From Thermoplasmatales archaeon (GTDB lineage: Archaea > Thermoplasmatota > E2 > DHVEG-1): 64,000 nucleotides of DNA. The stretch covers positions 1,459,822 through 1,523,821 of the forward strand of contig CP070724.1 of NCBI GenBank assembly GCA_020350825.1, in the 5' to 3' direction. A program made the position numbers and the translations under genes. The notes under the pieces were generated by a model, which saw nothing but the letters and a program-made list of their open reading frames with translations, searched no databases and had not been told where the DNA came from. This document shows positions 1 to 8,324 of the stretch, piece after piece; the stretch's first letter is position 1; every line of letters begins with the position of its first letter.

Positions 1-2
1 TG

Positions 3-1139
3 TCTAACGATTGGAACAATTTTGGACAAATAAATAGAGAAACGAGTTTAGATTTAGAATTACTTAAAAAAGAAGTGGGTCAACGTTTTCCTTTTTATGA
101 GATGAAGCACGACATTAAAACCGCTGCATTTTTTTGTAGAATAGATGAAGAAACTCTTGAAGAAAAGTTTGATTCGTTAAGAGTATCTCTTGCAGAGAAA
201 GGGTACATTCCAATGCTTCGTTATGAAAAAGGAGAACACGTTATTTATGTAATTAAAAAAATGGAAAGAAAGGAAAAATCCATTTGGATTAATATATCTC
301 TTTTGATTGCAACAATTATTACCGTATCTCTTACAGGATCAATTTTGTACATGGGTAATTTCGATATATGGAGTATTCCAAGTGTAATAGACATTTTTAA
401 AGCAGAAAACTTGTTCAATGGTATCTTACTTTTTGCTTTTCCTCTAATGAGTATTTTGTTTGTGCATGAGATGGGACATTATTTTACATCTAAGAAACAT
501 GGTGTTCGTACATCCCTTCCTTTTTTCATGCCCATTCCACCAATTCTTCCCAGTTTTAATATTGGTACATTTGGTGCATTGATCTCAAGCCGTGATCCCA
601 TGCCTAACAAAAAAGCACTATTTGATGTTGGAATATCCGGCCCTGTAGCAGGTTTTATCGTTGCACTCCCAGTAACAGCAATTGGCATAATGATTTCCAG
701 CCCTGCCCCTGTAACTGAACCTGTTACTGGTGAGGTTATGCTAGGTGGATCAATACTTTTTACATTTCTATCTACTTCTCTATTAAATATTCCTGCAGGA
801 ACTGCAATAAACCTAAGCCTTACTGCATTTGCAGGATGGGTAGGACTTCTAATAACATCGATTAATCTCCTCCCAGCAGGTCAGCTAGATGGAGGTCATA
901 TTTTCCGTGCTTTTCTTGGAGAAAAACAAAAATATGCAGGATGGATTGCTGTTTTCATCATGATTTTTACAGGATGGTGGTTTTTTGCGATGATTATTGT
1001 TTTTATGATGGGAATGATACATCCCCCACCACTTAATGACAGTACTAAGCTAGACATTAAAAGAAAAACGCTCTTCCTTATTGCACTGGTTATACTGATA
1101 ATTTGCTACATTCCATATCCTATAAATATTGCTACTTGA
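3..1139 (+). CDS. Site-2 protease family (M50) membrane metallopeptidase, 5' end cut by window edge
   Basis: An intramembrane zinc protease that would cleave membrane-embedded substrates, typically in regulated proteolysis. The zinc motif HEMGH lies at about nt 469-483, and the second M50 signature (NLLPAGQLDGG), with the third ligand Asp, lies at about nt 862-894. At least five or six hydrophobic segments surround them. A GTG at 75 could be read as a start, but the frame stays open back to base 3 with plausible protein (ending in KKEVGQRFPFYE), so the gene almost certainly begins upstream of the window. The soluble N-terminal part followed by the membrane domain recalls the EGY1-like branch of the family; that assignment is inference. 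Ends in TGA. Confidence 0.9.
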   Translation, partial: SNDWNNFGQINRETSLDLELLKKEVGQRFPFYEMKHDIKTAAFFCRIDEETLEEKFDSLRVSLAEKGYIPMLRYEKGEHVIYVIKKMERKEKSIWINISLLIATIITVSLTGSILYMGNFDIWSIPSVIDIFKAENLFNGILLFAFPLMSILFVHEMGHYFTSKKHGVRTSLPFFMPIPPILPSFNIGTFGALISSRDPMPNKKALFDVGISGPVAGFIVALPVTAIGIMISSPAPVTEPVTGEVMLGGSILFTFLSTSLLNIPAGTAINLSLTAFAGWVGLLITSINLLPAGQLDGGHIFRAFLGEKQKYAGWIAVFIMIFTGWWFFAMIIVFMMGMIHPPPLNDSTKLDIKRKTLFLIALVILIICYIPYPINIAT

Positions 1140-1189
1140 TTATCGCAATATTTAATACTCTAAAATGAATTCTTAATTTAAGTGGCTGC

Positions 1190-1414
1190 ATGAAGACTTA
1201 TCTTAAGATAATGTTCAATAGTGAAGGAGCTCTTCCTTCAGAAATTAAAAACCAATTACTAAATATGGGCTTTAAGGCAACTAAAGGCAATTATGATTTC
1301 GTGTATGACTGGGGAAAAGAAGTTGCAGGTGTAGATGAACTAGTATTTTTTGCAGATAAGGTTCACTCTGCATTAAAAAACAATAAAGTCTATTTTAATA
1401 TTGAAACAATCTAA
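1190..1414 (+). CDS. Small conserved-looking protein, 74 aa, unknown function
   Basis: A soluble 74-residue protein with mixed charged and hydrophobic composition, no cysteines and no membrane segment. It follows the site-2 protease by 50 nt; the gap holds an AT-rich TATA-like stretch near 1148-1157, so it may have its own promoter. The start ATG at 1190 has only a weak ribosome binding site (gtgg). The alternation of short helix-like and strand-like segments suggests a small alpha/beta fold. I do not recognise the family. Codon usage resembles the neighbours and the frame is clean to a TAA stop. Confidence 0.6.
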   Translation: MKTYLKIMFNSEGALPSEIKNQLLNMGFKATKGNYDFVYDWGKEVAGVDELVFFADKVHSALKNNKVYFNIETI

Positions 1415-1419
1415 TTTTC

Positions 1420-2148
1420 TTACTTCTTTTGATTCTTAATCTTTTCTAAAGCTCTACTAAAAACTCCCATCATAGTATGATATTCCCATTTTGAAGGCAT
1501 TGCTCTTCCCATTAAACGTTTAAACATAATTTTGGTGTTTTCTTTCTTATGTTCTGGATAATTTATTTTTTCCAATAAATCAGAGAAAAACTCATACAAT
1601 TTTCCTTTCTCAATTTTTCCAATATTTCTTCTTCCTGTTGGAATAAATTCTCTTTTTATATATATGGAATATAAAACCAGAGATACTGCATGTGAAAGAT
1701 TTAATGATAAATATGATTCACTTGTAGGTATTCTAAGCATTATATCACATGCTGCAATTTCCTCGTTATATAAACCATAATCTTCTCGGCCAAAAACCAA
1801 TCCTACTTTCCCTTCTAATTCAAATATTTTTTCGGCAAAATCTTCAATAAAAATCGGATTTCTTAAATGCTTTTTATCTGTTTTGGATTCTATAGACGAA
1901 GTAGCAGCAAGGAAATCCATATTTTTAGCAGCCTCCTCAAACGATGAAAAAATTTCCGCATCTTCTAGGATTTTATTCGCGTGTACAGAGCGTGCGTAAC
2001 ACTCATCATCCAGTTTGCATGGATTTACCAGATAAAGCTTATCAAAACCAAAATTCATCATCGCCCTAGCTACTGCACCAATATTTCCCCCATATTTCGG
2101 CTCAACAAGAATAACGTAAAATTCAGTTAAATTTTCTCTATCGTCCAT
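1420..2148 (-). CDS. trmJ: tRNA 2'-O-methyltransferase, SpoU/TrmH (TrmJ) family
   Basis: Probably methylates the 2'-hydroxyl of nucleotide 32 in tRNA using S-adenosylmethionine. The N-terminus reads FYVILVEPKYGGNIGA, the classic SPOUT motif 1 (NxGAVARAM). Motif 2 (GLVFGREDYGL) lies near residues 117-127 and motif 3 (SLNLSHAVSLVLY) near 147-160; together these form the trefoil-knot cofactor site. The length of 242 aa matches archaeal TrmJ. It is the last gene of a minus-strand translation operon (L40e, ProS, small membrane protein, this gene), with 11 nt to the gene before it. The family is clear; the exact target nucleotide is inferred. Confidence 0.88.
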   Translation of the reverse strand: MDDRENLTEFYVILVEPKYGGNIGAVARAMMNFGFDKLYLVNPCKLDDECYARSVHANKILEDAEIFSSFEEAAKNMDFLAATSSIESKTDKKHLRNPIFIEDFAEKIFELEGKVGLVFGREDYGLYNEEIAACDIMLRIPTSESYLSLNLSHAVSLVLYSIYIKREFIPTGRRNIGKIEKGKLYEFFSDLLEKINYPEHKKENTKIMFKRLMGRAMPSKWEYHTMMGVFSRALEKIKNQKK

Positions 2149-2159
2149 AAAACCAAAGA

Positions 2160-2549
2160 CTATTTTATTTTTAATTCATTTTCCTTATCTTTTAACATCT
2201 TTTGATATTTTGAAGGTAAGTATTTAACAATACTTTTTAGTTCATTATGTTTTTTTAGAAATTCCGATCTTTTATCTGTCTTGAGGTCCTCTAACGCAAG
2301 CTTCCTGTTCTTGAAAAAACTATAAAGATAGTATAGCCCAATACCTAAAATTATTAGTCCTGCTACTAACAAATAGGCGTTTAAATTTTCTATATTTGCT
2401 ATAAACTCTAAGGATTTATTTTCTATGACGATATCGTTAAATCCAAACCATAAAACTCCCATAGAAAGTAAAAATAATCCAATAATTATGGTTATTATAC
2501 TCAATCCAAATATATATTCTCTCATAAATCTAGTCATTTTGCTTACCAT
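2160..2549 (-). CDS. Small membrane protein with two transmembrane helices, 129 aa
   Basis: Unknown function. Two strongly hydrophobic helices (about residues 12-35 and 55-76) are separated by a short loop and followed by a lysine- and glutamate-rich, probably cytoplasmic tail. It sits between proS and trmJ in the same direction with gaps of 9 and 11 nt, so it is co-transcribed with translation genes. The start is ATG 2549, preceded by GAGATGAGA. The stop is TAG, one of at least five TAG stops in this window, showing that TAG is an ordinary terminator here. Confidence 0.75.
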   Translation of the reverse strand: MVSKMTRFMREYIFGLSIITIIIGLFLLSMGVLWFGFNDIVIENKSLEFIANIENLNAYLLVAGLIILGIGLYYLYSFFKNRKLALEDLKTDKRSEFLKKHNELKSIVKYLPSKYQKMLKDKENELKIK

Positions 2550-2558
2550 ATTCTCATC

Positions 2559-3977
2559 TCAATACGTTCTTGCAAATCTCATCCATGTTTTTGAGGATTT
2601 ACTACATATAGGACAAGAATGTCCACATTTTGTATCCTCAATGGGTTCTCCCAAAGTGTTACCTTCTAAGATATCTTCTACTTCTAAGGCACACCCCTCA
2701 TTTCCACACCAGGGTAACTCAATAATTCCTTTTTTGTTTTTCCCTTCTTCAACTGTTAGAACTCTATGCATGTTTTCATTTAGTAAACTATCTGCATTGC
2801 TAAACAGAGTGGTAGCTATTTTTTCCAACTCTTCTTTTATTGCTTTTTCTGCTCCTATCTTAGGAACAGATCTTTTTTCTGATGTATCTCTACGAACAAT
2901 AACAATTTCATTTTTCTCTAAATCTCTTGGACCAATTTCCACTCGCAAAGGTACACCTTTCAATTCCCAATCATAATATTTGTTTCCAGGGGTTATCTCT
3001 CTTGCATCTATTCGTGATCTTATATTTTCATCCTTGAGTTTATTATTCAGAGCATCGCATGCTTTCATAACGCTCTGTTCTTTACCTTTGAAAATAATTG
3101 GTATAATTACCACTTGAATTGGAGCAACATCTGGAGGTATAATCAATCCTTTATTATCTCCATGCACTCCGATTATTGCACCTAATAAGCGTTCACTCAT
3201 ACCATACGTTGTTTGATGACAATACGCATGTGCACCTTCTTCAGTTTCATAAGAAATTTCGTATGGTTTAGAAAAGTTATCTCTGTATTGATGTATGGAA
3301 CCAACCTGTAATGTCCTTCCGGATGGCATTAGAATATCAATACTTATTGTATAATGTGCTCCAGCGAATTTGTCCCAATCAGGTCTTTTACTAAATAAAT
3401 ATGGCAAACAAAGCCTTTTAAGGAAACTATCTCCGATAGCTTTGTCTTCTTTTATCTGTCTTTCGGCGCCTTCAAAATCTTTGTGACAGGTGTGCGCTTC
3501 AAAGAAATGTATTTCTCGCACTCTAATAAACGCCCTTGTTTGTTTTGTTTCATACCTAAACGTGTTTACTATCTGGAAAGTTTTTAGCGGTAAATCAGAA
3601 TGTGATCTTATCCATAATGAAAATATCGGATACATGGCGGTTTCTGAGGTAGGTCTTAAAAGCCATCTTTCTTCTAGCTCATTTGTGCCTGCATGTGTTA
3701 TCCAATATACTTCACTTCCGAATCCTTCTATATGTTCCTCTTCTTTTTTAAAAAATGATTCAGGAATCAACAGAGGAAAATAAACCTCTTGATGATTTGT
3801 TTTTTCCATTTCATATCTAATGAGACCATCTACGTTGTTCATAAGTTTCCAACCGTAGGGTTTCCAGACATTCATACCTTTAATAGGATATCTTTTGTCA
3901 CATAAATCTGCGAGTTCTACAATCTCGTTGTACCACTCGTTAAAATCTTCGTCTTTCTTAGTTTTTGTTTCAGGCAT
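2559..3977 (-). CDS. proS: Prolyl-tRNA synthetase, archaeal/eukaryotic type
   Basis: Charges tRNA-Pro with proline in the cytoplasm. The 472-residue protein has the class II core: motif 2 near FRYETKQTRAFIRVREIHFFEAHT and a His-rich motif 3 region. It lacks the bacterial editing insertion, and its C-terminal zinc-binding domain has the cysteine pattern CGNEGC...CGHSCPIC. It ends in the aromatic tail ARTY, typical of archaeal and eukaryotic ProS. Second gene of the minus-strand operon behind L40e (57 nt upstream). The start ATG at 3977 fits the family's usual length. Confidence 0.97.
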   Translation of the reverse strand: MPETKTKKDEDFNEWYNEIVELADLCDKRYPIKGMNVWKPYGWKLMNNVDGLIRYEMEKTNHQEVYFPLLIPESFFKKEEEHIEGFGSEVYWITHAGTNELEERWLLRPTSETAMYPIFSLWIRSHSDLPLKTFQIVNTFRYETKQTRAFIRVREIHFFEAHTCHKDFEGAERQIKEDKAIGDSFLKRLCLPYLFSKRPDWDKFAGAHYTISIDILMPSGRTLQVGSIHQYRDNFSKPYEISYETEEGAHAYCHQTTYGMSERLLGAIIGVHGDNKGLIIPPDVAPIQVVIIPIIFKGKEQSVMKACDALNNKLKDENIRSRIDAREITPGNKYYDWELKGVPLRVEIGPRDLEKNEIVIVRRDTSEKRSVPKIGAEKAIKEELEKIATTLFSNADSLLNENMHRVLTVEEGKNKKGIIELPWCGNEGCALEVEDILEGNTLGEPIEDTKCGHSCPICSKSSKTWMRFARTY

Positions 3978-4034
3978 ATAAATTCAACTGTTCAAACCAA
4001 AAAGAAGTGTTGTTTTTAAAGATACTGGTTTATT

Positions 4035-4184
4035 TTAGGCACCTCTGCCTTCTTTAGCCTTAACTCTGAGTTCTTTCGATCTACATCTTCTACATCTCTC
4101 TGCTCTTGGTGCATTTGATGCACCACATTTCATGCAGATTTTTTTGTTCAACAATCGTTGTTCAGCCTCTGGAAATCTTGCCAT
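4035..4184 (-). CDS. rpl40e: Ribosomal protein L40e (eL40), 49 aa
   Basis: A small zinc-binding protein of the large ribosomal subunit. It starts [11 protein letters not shown] and has four zinc cysteines in the order CMKC...CRRC, followed by a basic tail. The reading frame can be extended upstream to 4259, but the extra 25 residues are not part of the family, and a ribosome binding site (AGGCGA) precedes the ATG at 4184, so I chose that start. First gene of the L40e-proS-membrane protein-trmJ unit. Confidence 0.95.
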   Translation of the reverse strand: MARFPEAEQRLLNKKICMKCGASNAPRAERCRRCRSKELRVKAKEGRGA

Positions 4185-4211
4185 CTGTAATCGCCTTTGG
4201 TGTATCGGGAA

Positions 4212-4233
4212 TAACCATATTATATTTAAATAT
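4212..4233 (-). promoter_or_regulatory. Probable TATA promoter of the L40e-proS-trmJ unit
   Basis: An AT-only run reading, on the minus strand, as a TTTAAATATA-type archaeal TATA box. It lies about 30-45 nt upstream of the L40e ATG at 4184, the expected position for a short leader. Inferred from sequence and spacing only. Confidence 0.45.
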
Positions 4234-4348
4234 GTGGTAAAAGCTATTTTAAAAAACAACTATAAAAATTAGTATAAAATTACAACTAATATAATAATTT
4301 ATAGAAATCTTCTTAACTCATTAATTGTATCTGCGTGGGTGAAAAGAT

Positions 4349-4927
4349 ATGAGAGTGAAAACGACATGTCCAAAATGTAATCATGAGTTTGTAATGGATG
4401 TGCCAGACGATTCAGAGAAACATGATATAGAATGCCCTAAATGTAACCATTCCTTTATAATAAAACGTACATGCAAAGATGAATCAGAAGATGAATGCTG
4501 GTGGGAGGAACATGGGGAGCCAAGAAAGACTATTTTATCATCAATTAAACATAAAACAAACAAGCCAATTATAGCTTCATTTTTATTACTCGCAACTGGT
4601 ATTCTTGGTATTTTTACCGCTGTGATTTATAACTCTGATAGTGTACAGCTCATCCCAGAGTTTGACTTTATTACATCTAATCTTTCGTTACTTTCTGTTG
4701 ATAAGTTTGCACTTTCAATTTCGCTTATTATCTTTTCAATATTTGCATTGGTTGGATCTATAACTGTTTTCAAACGTCGTTATTTTGCTTTTACGGCAAT
4801 ATGTGCATTTATTGGAATATTCTCTATTGGATTGTTTGTTGGCCTTGTCCTTTCTATTTTGGCATTGGAACTTATAATTGTATCTAGAGATGAGTTTGAA
4901 AATGGAACGAAGGGCAAAGTATTCTAA
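4349..4927 (+). CDS. Membrane protein with N-terminal zinc ribbon, 192 aa
   Basis: Unknown function. The N-terminus carries two CPKC knuckles (residues about 7-10 and 27-30) forming a zinc ribbon, followed by an acidic linker and three or four hydrophobic segments (about 75-95, 118-140, 145-175). The ribbon is probably cytoplasmic. It begins an island of small membrane proteins with zinc ribbons on the plus strand. The start ATG 4349 follows GGGTGAAAAGAT. Its 3' end overlaps the first codons of the next gene, suggesting translational coupling. Confidence 0.75.
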   Translation: MRVKTTCPKCNHEFVMDVPDDSEKHDIECPKCNHSFIIKRTCKDESEDECWWEEHGEPRKTILSSIKHKTNKPIIASFLLLATGILGIFTAVIYNSDSVQLIPEFDFITSNLSLLSVDKFALSISLIIFSIFALVGSITVFKRRYFAFTAICAFIGIFSIGLFVGLVLSILALELIIVSRDEFENGTKGKVF

Positions 4928-5444
4928 AATTATAATTATTTTGTTTTTGATATTCTTTATTTGGGTTCTTCTACAGTTTTTAGCTCCAATTTTTTTACCT
5001 GAAAACAGTGTTGAAGATCTATCTGGTCTTGTGGTTTTATCTGATAATGAAAATACGATTAACAACATGTCGTTTCCCTGGAATTCTATATACTCTGCTG
5101 GTGATAGACTTTGTCATCAAAAAGCAGAACGGTCCTTTTTCGTTAATGGAAATCAGATGCCATTTTGTAGTAGATGTATATCTATATGGCTTGGTTTGGC
5201 TTTGGGTTTAGGTTTTATGGTTTTTTATAGAGTTAAATTAAATGAGAGATTTGTGGTTGCAATACTTCTTGGTTTAGTCCCTATTGGTATAGATGGGATT
5301 GGGCAACTCTTAGGTTTCTGGGAGAGCACAAATGTAATCCGAGTTATAACCGGGTTATTAATTGGGGTATTATGTGGAATAGCAATAGGCGTTATCATAG
5401 ATGAAATCAAAACGTTTCATTTCTTTAAAAATTACACAAAGTAA
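4890..5444 (+). CDS. DUF2085 family membrane protein
   Basis: A predicted integral membrane protein of the DUF2085 family, whose biochemical role is not known. The family hallmark is present: CHQKAERS, then QMPFCSRC with a transmembrane segment, then a GIDGIGQLLG segment. The cysteines and histidine could bind a metal or heme; that is inference. There are four hydrophobic stretches. The start is uncertain: ATG 4890 and ATG 4902 both lie inside the end of the preceding gene, and a TTG at 4878 is also in frame. I use 4890. The overlap implies co-translation with the zinc-ribbon protein upstream. Confidence 0.8.
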   Translation: MSLKMERRAKYSKIIIILFLIFFIWVLLQFLAPIFLPENSVEDLSGLVVLSDNENTINNMSFPWNSIYSAGDRLCHQKAERSFFVNGNQMPFCSRCISIWLGLALGLGFMVFYRVKLNERFVVAILLGLVPIGIDGIGQLLGFWESTNVIRVITGLLIGVLCGIAIGVIIDEIKTFHFFKNYTK

Positions 5445-5469
5445 TTAAAACAGGAGAATATTCATTTTG

Positions 5470-5859
5470 ATGGTGAGGAAGTTGGATAAAACAAAAAAAT
5501 TGACAATTATGCTGATATTCATCCTGCTTACAATGTCTGTTGTTACAGTAGCTCAAGCTCAAGAAGATCCATTTACAGATGAAGATATTCCGGAATGGGT
5601 AAACGATATTCCTGCTTTTGGTGGATTTTTAGCAGGACTTGGTCTATTAATGTGTTGTGTATTCTTTCTAATACCGTTAGTAATAGCCATTCTTCTTTGT
5701 ATTTGGATTTACAAAGATGCTGAGCGTAGAGGAAAACAAGGGATTCTTTGGGTACTTCTATTGATTTTAGCTACAATATTTCTGAATATTGTCGGTCTAA
5801 TAATTGTAATCGTTGTTTGGTTAGTTGTAAGACCTAAAGAAGAAAAACCATCAACATAA
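5470..5859 (+). CDS. Small membrane protein with signal-like N-terminus and WIYKDAE motif
   Basis: Function unknown. An N-terminal hydrophobic signal-like segment ends in QAQ, followed by an acidic stretch, a transmembrane helix (GLLMCCVFFLIPLVIAILLC), the motif CIWIYKDAERRGKQG, and a last helix ending in VVRPKEE. The motif is common in short archaeal and bacterial membrane proteins that often carry zinc ribbons; this copy has none. A degenerate paralogue follows 170 nt downstream. ATG 5470 is chosen because AGGAGA at 5453-5458 lies 11 nt before it. A hairpin plus T-run follows the stop, so the transcript probably ends here. Confidence 0.75.
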   Translation: MVRKLDKTKKLTIMLIFILLTMSVVTVAQAQEDPFTDEDIPEWVNDIPAFGGFLAGLGLLMCCVFFLIPLVIAILLCIWIYKDAERRGKQGILWVLLLILATIFLNIVGLIIVIVVWLVVRPKEEKPST

Positions 5860-5898
5860 GGGGAATTATTAATCCCCATTTCTTTTCTTTTTATTTTA
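5860..5898 (+). terminator. Hairpin plus T-rich tract
   Basis: GGGGA at 5860-5864 pairs with TCCCC at 5873-5877 across an AT-rich loop. This is followed at once by a T-rich run. It lies one base after the stop codon of the preceding gene, resembling a transcription terminator; archaeal termination needs mainly the T-run. Confidence 0.55.
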
Positions 5899-6029
5899 CC
5901 GATAAAAAATAATTTTTATGATTGAGATTTTCTTGATTTACACTAAATGAAATTATAACAACCTATGTTTATAGAAATAACAAAAAATAGTTTTAGAATA
6001 AAAATTATTCAAGGACAGAGGTGTAAAGA

Positions 6030-6489
6030 TTGGATAACAGAAAAAAGATGACGATAATTGCATTAACTAGTGTTTTAATGACAGTAGCATTAACAATAAT
6101 AGCAAGTGCACAAGAGGATTAGCCGTGTGGAGCAGAAGAAACAGCAATTTTTATGGGACTTGGTTTAACGGTGTGCTTAATAATTGTTGTAGTGCCGCTT
6201 GTAATTGCCATTCTAGCTTGTATCTGGATTTATAAAGATGCTGAGAAAAGAGGAAAACAAAGGATTCTTTGGGTACTTCTATTGATTTTAACAGCAATAT
6301 TTCTAAGCTTCATTGGTCTTATATTTGTAATAGTTATTTGGTTAGCAATCCGTTCACCAATTGGAGGAGAGAAAAAAAGAACATGATAGAAGATGTCCAA
6401 ATTGTGGCTGTGCTAGTCCCTTCGATGCCAAAGCTTGTCCATATTGTGCTAAACATTTTAAAAAAATCATATTAATTTTTATACTTTAA
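6030..6489 (+). pseudogene. Broken paralogue of the WIYKDAE membrane protein with zinc ribbon
   Basis: From the TTG at 6030, the frame gives a signal-like peptide ending ASAQED, then a TAG stop at 6120-6122. The same frame continues with a transmembrane helix and the CIWIYKDAEKRGKQ motif to a TGA at 6384-6386. Just before that, an A7 run (6372-6378) is followed in the +1 frame by a perfect zinc ribbon (CPNCG...FDAKACPYC) ending at TAA 6487-6489. Removing the TAG and one A restores a full-length protein parallel to the intact copy at 5470 and to the ribbons of the next two genes. Two independent lesions make decay the simplest reading. Stop readthrough or an A-run sequencing error remain possible. 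Confidence 0.65.
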
Positions 6490-6528
6490 AGGCATAACAA
6501 ATTATAAGAAAAATGGGTGAGGAAATAT

Positions 6529-7215
6529 ATGGTTGAATTAAGTAATGCAAAGGTTTTTGGTGGCATTGGCGCACTTTTAATGCTAATTGGAACATTTATT
6601 CCCACCATAGGACCTATCTTAAGTATAGCAGGTATTGTGCTAATATTTATTGCTGTTAAAACAATATCTGAACTAACAAAAGATAACGAAATATACAGAA
6701 ACTATCTAATGCATCTTATTATCAGCGTAATAGCTATTGTTGCACTATTTGTAATAATGCTTGTAGCTTTTGGTGCTGCTGGTGGTTTTACCTGGATTTC
6801 TGGTTTAGAAACTACTGAAATCACTGATTTTGAATCATTTTGGGCAAATTTTGGCAGTATAATAGGAGGTTGTGCAGTAGCATTAATTGTCGGATGGATA
6901 CTATCAATTCTTGCTGCAATATATCTACGAAGGAGTTATAATAAAATTGCAGAACATACAAAAGTAGATTTATTTAAAACAACCGGTACTGTATATTTTG
7001 TTGGTGCAATCACCACAATAGTACTCATCGGTTTACTAATAATAATCATTGCTAGAATAATTGAAATAATAGCTTTCTTCAGTTTACCGGATAAGCTTCC
7101 TGAAGCAGTTGGCGGAGAGAAGAAAGAACCAGATAGAAGATGTCCTAACTGTGGCCGTGCTATTCCCATGGATGCTAAAGCATGCCCGTATTGCGCTAAA
7201 AAATTCGAAGAATAA
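6529..7215 (+). CDS. DUF996-like multi-spanning membrane protein with C-terminal zinc ribbon
   Basis: Function unknown. The N-terminal sequence (KVFGGIGALLMLIG, then an IGPILSIAGIVLIFIAVK stretch) matches the DUF996 pattern, with four or five transmembrane segments up to about residue 190. The last 25 residues are a double-knuckle zinc ribbon (CPNCGRAIP...ACPYC), almost the same as in the next gene and in the broken copy before it. GGTGAGG lies 6-7 nt before ATG 6529, which I prefer over GTG 6517. The shared ribbon suggests these membrane proteins meet the same cytoplasmic partner; that is inference. Confidence 0.8.
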   Translation: MVELSNAKVFGGIGALLMLIGTFIPTIGPILSIAGIVLIFIAVKTISELTKDNEIYRNYLMHLIISVIAIVALFVIMLVAFGAAGGFTWISGLETTEITDFESFWANFGSIIGGCAVALIVGWILSILAAIYLRRSYNKIAEHTKVDLFKTTGTVYFVGAITTIVLIGLLIIIIARIIEIIAFFSLPDKLPEAVGGEKKEPDRRCPNCGRAIPMDAKACPYCAKKFEE

Positions 7216-7415
7216 ATCTAGGGGATATCTGAGGGACATAGCAATTTATCAAATGTAGAATACCATAAATGTTAAAAATATTTCACTCTTCTCCACGATT
7301 ATTTTTTTTATTTGTAAACCTTCATCAATATGTTTTAAAATAATAAATTTAAAATGATAGTTATAAAAAGTATTTCAATATTAGATTTACTTGCAAAAAT
7401 GGAGTTGATGAACGG

Positions 7416-8324
7416 ATGAAGGGGTATACAAAAACTGGACTATTATTATTGATAATATATGAAATAATTGCAGTGATTGCTGTTATTTTTCTGTATAGTT
7501 TTTGGCTCTCTTTTAATCCTGAGAATATTACCACTGAAATTTTTTCAAACTTTTTTATGGCTATTATTCCGGGAGCTGTTATTGCAGGTATCGGTGGGTT
7601 ACTCGGATTGATAGGTGCTATACTAATGCTTTTAGGACGGAAAGAGTTTGGAGAAAAACATAGAAAATTCATCTTTTATGCAATTTTAGTATTTGTTATA
7701 TCTATAGTTGTTAGTGTTTTATTAGCTGGAATATTAATGTTCGCGACTTTTACTTCTTTAGGTCAAACTTCTTTTCCTTCTGAGAATCCTAGCGATATGG
7801 TGGATTTTTTTAGAAATAGTAACTATATAACCATAACTGCGATCACTGCGCCAATATCGGCTGCACTAGGTGGACTTATTTGGATATTTGGATTGTACCA
7901 GTTAGAAAACAAAACTGGGAGAATTGTTTTATTTGTTGCATATATTATTATGATTGTAACTGCCATTGCTGTTGCGATAAGTTCAAAGTTGGTATTCGAA
8001 AATATGATAAATTCTCCTGCTTTTGAAGAATTATTAAATACCAGTTCTTATAGTTCTTCAGCATACATGCAATTATATTCTTCATTTCCATGGGTTGGGA
8101 CTACAGCAATTGTTAGCCTTGTTGGAAATGCGCTTTCCAATGTGTTATTAATCATCGCGTTGTATATTCCATATAAACGAATTACATCTGGTGAATTGGT
8201 TCCTATTTCAATTGCAACAAAATCTGCTGAGCCAGATCGTATATGTCCAAATTGCGGGAAAGCCATTCCTTTTGATGCTAATATATGCCCATATTGCAGT
8301 AAAAAATTTGAAACATACCTGTAA
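7416..8324 (+). CDS. Multi-spanning membrane protein with C-terminal zinc ribbon, 302 aa
   Basis: Unknown function; possibly related to DUF973-type archaeal membrane proteins, but I cannot confirm this. Six or so hydrophobic segments span residues 8-30, 45-72, 85-110, 130-155, 165-190 and 225-250. The tail carries a zinc ribbon (CPNCGKAIP...ICPYC) matching that of the preceding gene. ATG 7416 is the first usable start after GGAG at 7401. The end overlaps by 47 nt with the end of a convergent gene on the other strand, so the ribbon codons are read on both strands. Confidence 0.75.
   Translation: MKGYTKTGLLLLIIYEIIAVIAVIFLYSFWLSFNPENITTEIFSNFFMAIIPGAVIAGIGGLLGLIGAILMLLGRKEFGEKHRKFIFYAILVFVISIVVSVLLAGILMFATFTSLGQTSFPSENPSDMVDFFRNSNYITITAITAPISAALGGLIWIFGLYQLENKTGRIVLFVAYIIMIVTAIAVAISSKLVFENMINSPAFEELLNTSSYSSSAYMQLYSSFPWVGTTAIVSLVGNALSNVLLIIALYIPYKRITSGELVPISIATKSAEPDRICPNCGKAIPFDANICPYCSKKFETYL

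Noticed and set aside
4736..5068. 110-codon minus-strand frame across two membrane protein genes
   Set aside because: Antisense to genes with clear domain signatures; no ribosome binding site.
6120..6122. TAG in the broken membrane protein gene as a pyrrolysine codon
   Set aside because: TAG ends at least five normal genes here (for example secY and the EMC3-like gene), and the same gene has a second lesion.
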